From Agelas oroides (Eukaryota > Porifera > Demospongiae > Agelasida > Agelasidae): DNA of 64,000 nucleotides. Of this stretch, positions 54,529-64,000 are shown piece by piece; position 1 is the stretch's first letter; each line of letters starts with the position of its first letter. Below the pieces are notes generated by a model. It did no database searches. It saw nothing but the letters and a program-made list of their open reading frames with translations, and was not told the origin of the DNA. The position numbers were made by a program, and so were the translations under genes. The stretch spans positions 2,150,781 to 2,214,780 of the forward strand of contig OX422190.1 of assembly GCA_949130485.1 (NCBI GenBank). Direction: 5' to 3'.

Positions 54529-55815
54529 TTACAACTCAGAAAGTACAACAATTTTTTTAACTTGAAACTTGAGGCAGTCATTCATCAGATATTGACAGTT
54601 TTTGCCAGCACTGTAGGTAAGTTCTTTGTGAGAAATAAACTTAAAACAACCCCATCCAGGTCCATGTTGCTTTACCCCTTGCACTTGAGCAAAACACTCT
54701 TTACAGTTATCAGATGAATAGTCGTCATCCCGTATTAATTGTTTTTCATAATGATCCACCTTCCTCCCTTGATTGAGGAGCTGTACTGTTACTTCTCCAT
54801 GGAATGGCCATTTCAGTTTGTCATCATATTCACCTGCCATCATGTGAAGATACACAGATACATAGTCGACATTATGGCCAGTAACATCGACACTGATACA
54901 AAGTTTGTAGCCCCCAATGTGTGAGTAGAATGGAGGGCTGAACCATTGGTCCTTGTCCTTCTTGTGCTGCTTATAGTTGGTCATGGTGAAGACAGGAGGA
55001 GGAGGTTGAAGTGTACTTGTCAGTTGAGTAAGAAGTGCTCCTATTTGTTTTTCTTGTTGCTCAATTCGTTTCTCTTGTAGTTTGGCATGTGCTGCAACCA
55101 ACTGCAGGTGAGCATTTACACTACTATCCACATGTGACTGCATCTTTTGCCGTTTTACCTTCTCCTTGCAGCCAGCATAGTCAAACTCACATTTAATGAC
55201 CTCCAGTGGACAGTCATGCAGGTGGTTTTGGAGGTGCTGACGCTCAATGCCGATTTCTCCACAATCATTTGGACACTCCAGGGGATATTTCTTACATTTA
55301 GGCCAGTGGTCTTTGACTATTTCCTGGTAAGTGGCTTCATAGGTGCAGTGCCTACATTTGAATTGACGTTTGTGACAATGATTTGCTGTATGCCCTTCCA
55401 AGTCACGACGCTGAACACGCTCACCACACAAATTAGGGCATGCTACCACTACGTACCGGCATTCTCCCCCTACCGAGCCGTTGCTCAGGTGCTGATCCAA
55501 GTTGCCGAAATTCCCCGCCCACCCGCATCCTGCGCCTTTCTCTGGACAACGAACCTTGAGGTCCCACACTTTGCGTTGGAAATATTTATCAGGAACCGCC
55601 TGAAGTGGCTGTTTACAAAGGGGACACGGTTTCTGATCTCGCTGTAGTTGGTTGGCGGCTTCTTGCGAGAGGTGATTCCCACAACAGACTGTCAGGAAGG
55701 GCTCTTGGAGCACCTCTAACGTTACGGGACAGAAAAAATCTTCCGAAGGCTTTTCGACAAAGTCGTAGTCGTAGTCGGGTAGCTCTTCACTATCCTGAAG
55801 CCGCAAAGTGGCCAT
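54529..55815 (-). CDS. TRAF-like protein 4, intronless
   Basis: Single-exon 428-aa ORF with the same order: RING/U-box-like core (about 20-65), TRAF zinc fingers, a short coiled coil (EKRIEQQEKQIGALLTQL) and MATH (about 275-428). It is most similar to copy 3. The shared 3' flank (54240-54528 with 49490-49740 and 50938-51218) shows block duplication. It is transcribed toward the other TRAF genes and follows PPP1R7 on the same strand, with 590 bp between them. Confidence 0.93.
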   Translation of the reverse strand: MATLRLQDSEELPDYDYDFVEKPSEDFFCPVTLEVLQEPFLTVCCGNHLSQEAANQLQRDQKPCPLCKQPLQAVPDKYFQRKVWDLKVRCPEKGAGCGWAGNFGNLDQHLSNGSVGGECRYVVVACPNLCGERVQRRDLEGHTANHCHKRQFKCRHCTYEATYQEIVKDHWPKCKKYPLECPNDCGEIGIERQHLQNHLHDCPLEVIKCEFDYAGCKEKVKRQKMQSHVDSSVNAHLQLVAAHAKLQEKRIEQQEKQIGALLTQLTSTLQPPPPVFTMTNYKQHKKDKDQWFSPPFYSHIGGYKLCISVDVTGHNVDYVSVYLHMMAGEYDDKLKWPFHGEVTVQLLNQGRKVDHYEKQLIRDDDYSSDNCKECFAQVQGVKQHGPGWGCFKFISHKELTYSAGKNCQYLMNDCLKFQVKKIVVLSEL

Positions 55816-56405
55816 GGACGAATGAGCTTACATGTACATACAGGGCCTGGGAGGGCGTAGGACTAGTCTGTTTGGCCTGTCATGAAGCAAACGGGCCCCC
55901 GAAGTAGGTGGTCCCCGGGGATAATCTACTTCGGAGTAAATGGTCCACCTCTGAAGTAAATTATCTCCCTTCTTGCAGTCACTGTCCTGTGTATCCTACC
56001 TGCCATGGCTATCGTCCCAACCAATGCTTCAACAAGTGAAGAGAGTGTTCTAAGGGGACACTTCCAAACTAAATTAAGGTCATTATCCGGGAACAAATTA
56101 TAACTATTATATTTGCACGCTCCTATGGACCTATACTTTTGCACGTGAGCTTGTCTTACCCCCGGTACTGTGTACCTTATAGGTAAAAGGTAGTCTCGCG
56201 TAGCCTCCGGCAGAGTGCCTGTCCTATAGGGCATTTCCAATTAGTAACACAGACTTAACTGGTAGCTAGCTATATTAATAAGCATGTGTAAGCTACCAGT
56301 GCCCCCATACTGTTGCTATATGGCAATGGCATGTTAGATACTATGGCTACAGAACTTTTGCTACTATTAATCACAGTGTATACCATGGGTACATGAGAGA
56401 TGTTA
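55816..56405. other. Gap between TRAF-like gene 4 and PPP1R7
   Basis: 590 bp. Contains a small palindromic stretch at 55893-55975 (GAAGTAGGTGG and CCACCTCTGAAGTA) but no gene. It should hold the TRAF-like 4 promoter. Confidence 0.5.
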
Positions 56406-59400
56406 CTACATAGTCCTGGGCACTAGGGTGGCATCAATTTGAGTCAGAGAGGGGAGAGTCAGTTTGAGCTTCCTCCTGTACTGTGGGTCGCGGGAGATGG
56501 GATTGCCTTCAAAGTAGACAGTCTTGATTCCCCTGGACTGTGTCAACTGATCAATGTCTACCCAGTGTTCCAGCTGGTTGTGGTTGAACTGCAAGGAAGG
56601 GAGAAAAGATAATCAATGAACAATCACCATACCTAAAATGGAAGTTATGCAGCCGTTTACCCATGCATTATGTACAAACAATCAGTGAATCAACATCTCT
56701 CTCAAAATGGTAGGCCTAGGTGTAATGCAGTGTGCACATGAACAGTCACACAAACCACATTTCTAGATCTGGGGCCTCAAAAGGTAGGCCTAAACACTGT
56801 GCAGGGTCACTCACTCAGATTCTGTATAGTATGCACCTAGCTCCACAGAGATATGGTTATAGTATGCACCTAGCTCCGCAGAGATATGGTTATAGTATGC
56901 ACCTAGCTCTGCAGAGATATGGTTATAGTATGCACCTAGCTCCGCAGAGATATGGTTATAGTATGCACCTAGCTCCGCAGAGATATGGTTATAGTATGCA
57001 CCTGGCTCCGCAGAGATATGGTTATAGTATGCACCTAGCTCCGCAGAGATATGGTTATAGTATGCACCTAGCTCCGCAGAGATATGGTTATAGTATGCAC
57101 CTAGCTCTGCAGAGATATGGTTATAGTATGCACCTAGCTCCGCAGAGATATGGTTATAGTATGCACCTAGCTCCGCAGAGATATGGTTCATTGAGTGTGT
57201 ATAATGGGCTGTGCATTACCCAGGCTTAATGTCCTGCATCGAAAAGCTCACCAATTACAAGAGCTAGACAAGACATTTTTTATCTTCAGCTACATGATGC
57301 TGCAAGGATCGAGGTCACCAATTGCAAGCTAGACAAGACATTTGCTACATGATGCAGAACTCAGTGGCTTACCCAGAACAAGACAAGATATTTTTAAAGA
57401 CAAGACATTTGCTAAAACAGATAGTTATATCCTCAGCTACATAATGCTGTAAGGATGAAGCTAGACAAGACATTTGCTACATGATGCAGAACTCAGTGGC
57501 TGCCAATGCTTACCCAGAACTCCTCCAGTTTGGTGAGGTGGGACACATTTCTGACCCTCTTTATACGATTGTTTGCAAGGTCAAGGGTCACCAGGTTAAC
57601 CTAGAAAATGATACTTGGCAAGGTTAGTCAGTTGTTCTGATACAGCATACGTTCTACACAATGTATATACAACACTCTGAATGTGTAAAACCCAGCCATG
57701 ATGCATTCATATTTTGCAAGGAGGGTTTCCAGGCCTCCCATTTGGAAAAGGCACAAAATATTTATAGCGACATTGCTGTAAGAATCAGTTCCCACTGAAG
57801 ACTTAATTTTGTCACGGATTGCCATTCAAGGTTGTTGTCGTGTTGCAGCTGCGTTGGTAAACTGTGACACAAGTGCATGAGCATTGTTCAAAGTCTATAG
57901 ATGCAGGCTGAGCATACACACAAGTTTTACACAAGATATTAACTCTCTAAGACGTCGTTACAAGCTTGAGCACTCTACAAAGCTGAAAAGCCATGCCACA
58001 CACAGAGACCCCTATCAAACATTTCCTAGCTTCCAACATTAGCATCATGGTGCACTGTCTGTTACAGATGGTCCCCACACTGTGATCTCTAGCATGTCAC
58101 CTCACCAGTGTGTCCAATCCTTGCATCTCCTCGATGCCATTGTAACTGAGATATACCTCCTCCAGGTTTACCAACTTCTCAAGACCTTCTATCACCGTCA
58201 GACGATTGCTCTTTGGTGGAAAAACTGGTTATAATTTACCAGTAGCGCATCTTTAAATATATAGAGAGTAAAACTCTGAGGACAAATGCCTCTTCATACT
58301 AATACTATTGCAATGCAATCCTTCCCAAGCCTTGTCTCCAGCCCTTCATTATGTGTTGTACTACTGTAGTGATGTCATTGTTCTATATTATGTATATGTA
58401 CTGCAAGAAATCAAAAATGAAAAGTTAATGCACACTGTAAGCTATCAAAAACTATTACATACTGCAAGCTATCAAAAACTGCCTACTGTAAGCTATCAAA
58501 AACTACTGCATACTGCAAGCTATCAAAAACTGCCTACTGTAAGCTATCAAAAACTACTGCATACTGCAAGCTATCAAAAACTGCACATATTGCCTACTGT
58601 AAGCTATCAAAAACTATTGCATACTGCAAGCAAGCAAAATCGAAAGCTATTCATATTGTAAAAACTGCAAGACTGCAAGCTATCAAAAAACTGCATGCTA
58701 TACTGCAGTTATTGCACACTGCAAGCTATCAAAAACTGCAAGCTATTGCGTACTGCAAGCAATCAAAAATGGCAAGCTATTGCGTACTGCAAGCAATCAA
58801 AAACTGCAAGCTATTGCGTACTGCAAGCAATCACAAATGGCAAACTATTGCCTACTGCAAGCAATCAAAAATGGCAAGCTATTGCCTACTGCAAGTGATT
58901 AAATCTAGGCGTAAGTAACAAGGCTAATTTCTCCCCTGAAACAAGGACATCAGGCTTATGATTGGTTGTTTCCACATATGATTTGAACCGAACAGCTATG
59001 TATGGGATGTGGGGCTAATACTTACCTGAATACTCAGTAATTTTAGGTTAGTCAGTTTGTCCAAATTCTGCAGCAGAGAAAGAAGTTACTACATCAATAC
59101 CAGTAGACACTAAGGCAGTATTCATAAGCTCTTTTTGATACCAGGATAAGAGTTAACACAAAACAGGCTAGTTTTTGACCTTCAATTGTACCTGCAGTTT
59201 AGTGATCTTGTTCTTTCCCAGGAACAGACTCTCAAGATTGACCAACGTGTCCAGACCTTCTATAGCCTGTGCACGCATGAAAGGAGGACAGAAAGAATAA
59301 TGTAGAACCACATCTCCCTGAAATGGGGCAGGCCTGGATGTTAGAGTCATCCACTGTGTGTCAATTACTTAGGCAGTGTAATAGCCCCAGATGGCCCACC

Positions 59401-60288
59401 CCCTAGTCTCTTTTGACAGATACGTGCTCCTGGTGGTACAACATAATATGCTCACATACATTATCAAAGGGATCAGTCATGTGATCAAGAGAAACAGTTG
59501 CTTGATCAAGGGACCAGTCATGTGATCAAGAGAATCAGTTGCTTGATCAAGGGACCAGTCATGTGATCAAGAGAATCAGTTGCTTGATCAAGGGACCAGT
59601 CATGTGATCAAGAGAATCAGTTGCTTGATCAAGGGACCAGTCATGTGATCAAGAGAATCAGTTGCTTGATCAAGGGACCAGTCATGTGATCAAGAGAATC
59701 AGTTGCTTGATCAAGGGATCAGTCATTTGATCAAGAGAATCAGTTGCTTGATCAGGGAATCAGTCATGTGATCAAGAGAAACAGTTGCTTGATCAAGGAA
59801 TCAGTCATGTGATCAAGAGAATCAGTTAAGTGATCAAGGAATCAGTCATGTGATCAAGAGAATCAGTTAAGTGATCAAGGGATCAGTTATGTGATCAAGG
59901 AACTCAGTATATAACTATAAGTGCATCGGCCTCAACTTACCCTGATTCTGTTAGACCCCAGTTCTAGCATGGTGAGGCAGGTAAGGGTAGAGAGATTGCC
60001 GATTGCAGAGATCTTGTTCTGAATGAGGAAGAGTTTCTCCAACTTCACTAAACTGTCTAGATTCTCAATACGCAAGAGGTTGTTGAAGGAAAGGTCTAAG
60101 AAACTGGGAGGAAAGTGAGGAGAAGAGGGAGGAAAGGAGGAGGAAGAAAAAGAACAAAGAGAAAGGAGACAAAAATACATAAACATAAAATACTTGCTTT
60201 TAGCTCCTACACAAGTACTGTATTGTACACACACACACGCACACACACGCATGCACACACACGTGTGCGCACGCACGCACACACGCAT

Positions 60289-60370
<82 letters not shown>

Positions 60371-61042
60371 GTGAGGCTTGTCAGTCTCTCCAGTGCATGA
60401 ATACTCTCTAGCTCATTGTCATACAAATCTAGTTCCCTCAGAGTGGTGAGGTCAGCAAGAGGTGTCACATCCGAGATGAGGTTCTGTCGGAGAGAGAGGA
60501 CCTCTACCTTGGTCAGCTGTCTGAGGATCTCAGGGATCACCTTCAGTCGGGCGTGGGTCAGGTCCACGTCCTAGAAAGGAAGGAAGGAGGGGGGGGGGGG
60601 GGGGGGGGGGGGAAGGGAGAAAAGACAGATGGAAATAATAAGGGGAAGGAAGGAAAGAGGAATAAAGAAAAGGAAAGAGGGAAGGTGAGGAGGAGGGAGG
60701 GAAAGGTGAGTGCTATATGACACCCACCACGTCATCCTCCTTGATACTGAGTACCCTGACATCTTGCTCCACCTCCTCTGCACTCTCATCTACAGCTGTT
60801 GAAAGGCAAGACAGTGAAGCTACAAGGAGAAACCGCTTTAGGGTCTGGGGTCCAGACTAACCCAGCTTCCCTTGCTGCACTGCAAACTACTTTTTAATCG
60901 CATGCCTAGCTACTGAGGAATTTGATTTTTTGCTTCTTCTTTTTCCCTCACCTTCCTTGCTCTTGGGGTCCTCCTCGCTCTCATCCATAACCCCCTCTCC
61001 CGACAGCTGCCGCTTGTCGCTCTCTTCTTGTCGTTCAGCCAT
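56406..61042 (-). CDS. PPP1R7: Protein phosphatase 1 regulatory subunit 7 (sds22), LRR protein
   Basis: Nine minus-strand exons in phase: 60952-61042 (ATG), 60728-60795, 60371-60570, 59941-60103, 59192-59266, 59026-59067, 58106-58210, 57514-57600 and 56406-56588 (TAG). They give about 337 aa, against 360 in human. An acidic N-terminus leads into about eleven 22-residue SDS22-type leucine-rich repeats (LRELDLYDN, MLELGSNRI, LESLFLGKNKITKLQ, NLEEVYLSYNGI). An LRR cap with NPISRDPQYRRK and QIDAT follows. sds22 binds PP1 catalytic subunit and inhibitor-3 and controls PP1 maturation and mitotic activity. GAC/GTG choice at the exon 2 donor leaves one-residue uncertainty. Introns hold three minisatellites. 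A broken copy of its 3' end lies at 52847-54215. Confidence 0.96.
56829..57187. repeat. 33-bp minisatellite in the last PPP1R7 intron
   Basis: Eleven units of 33 bp (TATAGTATGCACCTAGCTCC then GCAGAGATATGGT) with few substitutions. The period is divisible by three, so it is open on both strands without being coding. Confidence 0.97.
58380..58908. repeat. Tandem TACTGCAAGCTATCAAAAAC array
   Basis: Irregular units of about 21 and 39 bp containing CTGCAAGC(T/A)ATCAAAAA. The same words form the inner arms of the foldback transposon at 47567-47672. In a PPP1R7 intron. Confidence 0.9.
59464..59905. repeat. 41-bp GATCAAG minisatellite
   Basis: About ten units alternating TGATCAAGAGAATCAGTTGC and TTGATCAAGGGACCAGTCAT; the last units are shortened. 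In a PPP1R7 intron, ending about 35 bp from exon 59941-60103. Confidence 0.93.
60229..60366. repeat. (CA)n microsatellite
   Basis: Begins as CA/CG-mixed repeat and becomes pure CA up to the donor of PPP1R7 exon 60371-60570 (GTGAGTGTGTGT in gene sense). Confidence 0.97.
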
Positions 61043-61147
61043 TCTTTGGGGGTGGGTCCTACTTGGGGTCAAAGGTTATGGAGCCTTCATCACCCACGTG
61101 GTGTGCTAAATCAGGAATTGAAGTATGTGAACGTGGATCTGCGTACC
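61043..61147. promoter_or_regulatory. Bidirectional PPP1R7/UTP3 promoter region
   Basis: 105 bp between divergent start codons, with an E-box CCCACGTGGT near 61096 and no TATA box. Confidence 0.55.
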
Positions 61148-63966
<2,819 letters not shown>

Positions 63967-64000
63967 ACCTGTGTGGGACAAGGTTCCATTTTTTGTCTCT

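Noticed and set aside
56732-57229. Open frames on both strands over an 11-residue repeat
   Set aside because: 33-bp intronic minisatellite; open by period, no splice support.
58300-58910. Regularly spaced repeats resembling a CRISPR-like array
   Set aside because: No unique spacers; units are degenerate tandem copies in a eukaryotic intron.

Overview
This is a eukaryotic, invertebrate-metazoan chromosome segment. The genes are intron-dense with GT-AG introns, and much of the window is microsatellite, minisatellite and small inverted-repeat elements. The gene content is animal: a multi-SRCR transmembrane receptor, RING/TRAF-zinc-finger/MATH proteins, a ClC-2-type chloride channel and an Ig domain. 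Compact spacing, lineage-specific TRAF expansion and the two-exon SRCR receptor would fit an early-branching animal such as a demosponge, but that assignment is inference. No rRNA, tRNA, CRISPR or viral genes were recognised.

Layout. 81-8873 (+): 3' part of a type I membrane receptor with at least five SRCR domains. 9898-13426 (-): YEATS4/GAS41, complete in 7 coding exons. 13498-18483 (+): SRP receptor beta subunit, complete in 6 exons, starting 71 bp from YEATS4. About 20037-29162 (-): a GOLIM4/GOLM1-like Golgi type II protein in 7 exons. 29381-44047 (+): a ClC-2-like chloride channel in 24 exons (832 aa), head-to-head with the Golgi gene. 44221-55815 (-): a cluster of four intact intronless TRAF-like genes and one truncated copy cut by a LINE fragment. 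The cluster also holds an Ig-domain exon split by a small transposon and a rearranged partial copy of the PPP1R7 3' end. 56406-61042 (-): intact PPP1R7/sds22 (9 exons, about 337 aa). 61148-63782 (+): the N-terminal half of UTP3/SAS10, running off the window and divergent from PPP1R7. For each complete multi-exon gene the splice phases join in frame, which is the main support for the models.

Genes alternate between divergent pairs sharing 71-218 bp promoters and convergent pairs. Most conserved genes are housekeeping: acyl-lysine reading, ER targeting, Golgi, PP1 regulation and ribosome biogenesis. The SRCR and TRAF genes are the plausible recognition and signalling part. They are not obviously one pathway.

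Repeats are the most unusual aspect. A palindromic element family with ends TAGCCTCG or TAGTCTCG makes 9-bp target-site duplications; six insertions have perfect duplications and five more have one mismatch. A 64-bp satellite of about 30 units in the chloride-channel gene carries the splice acceptor of the following exon, and an E-box, in every unit. Other inverted-repeat families occur in two to four copies, sometimes nested.
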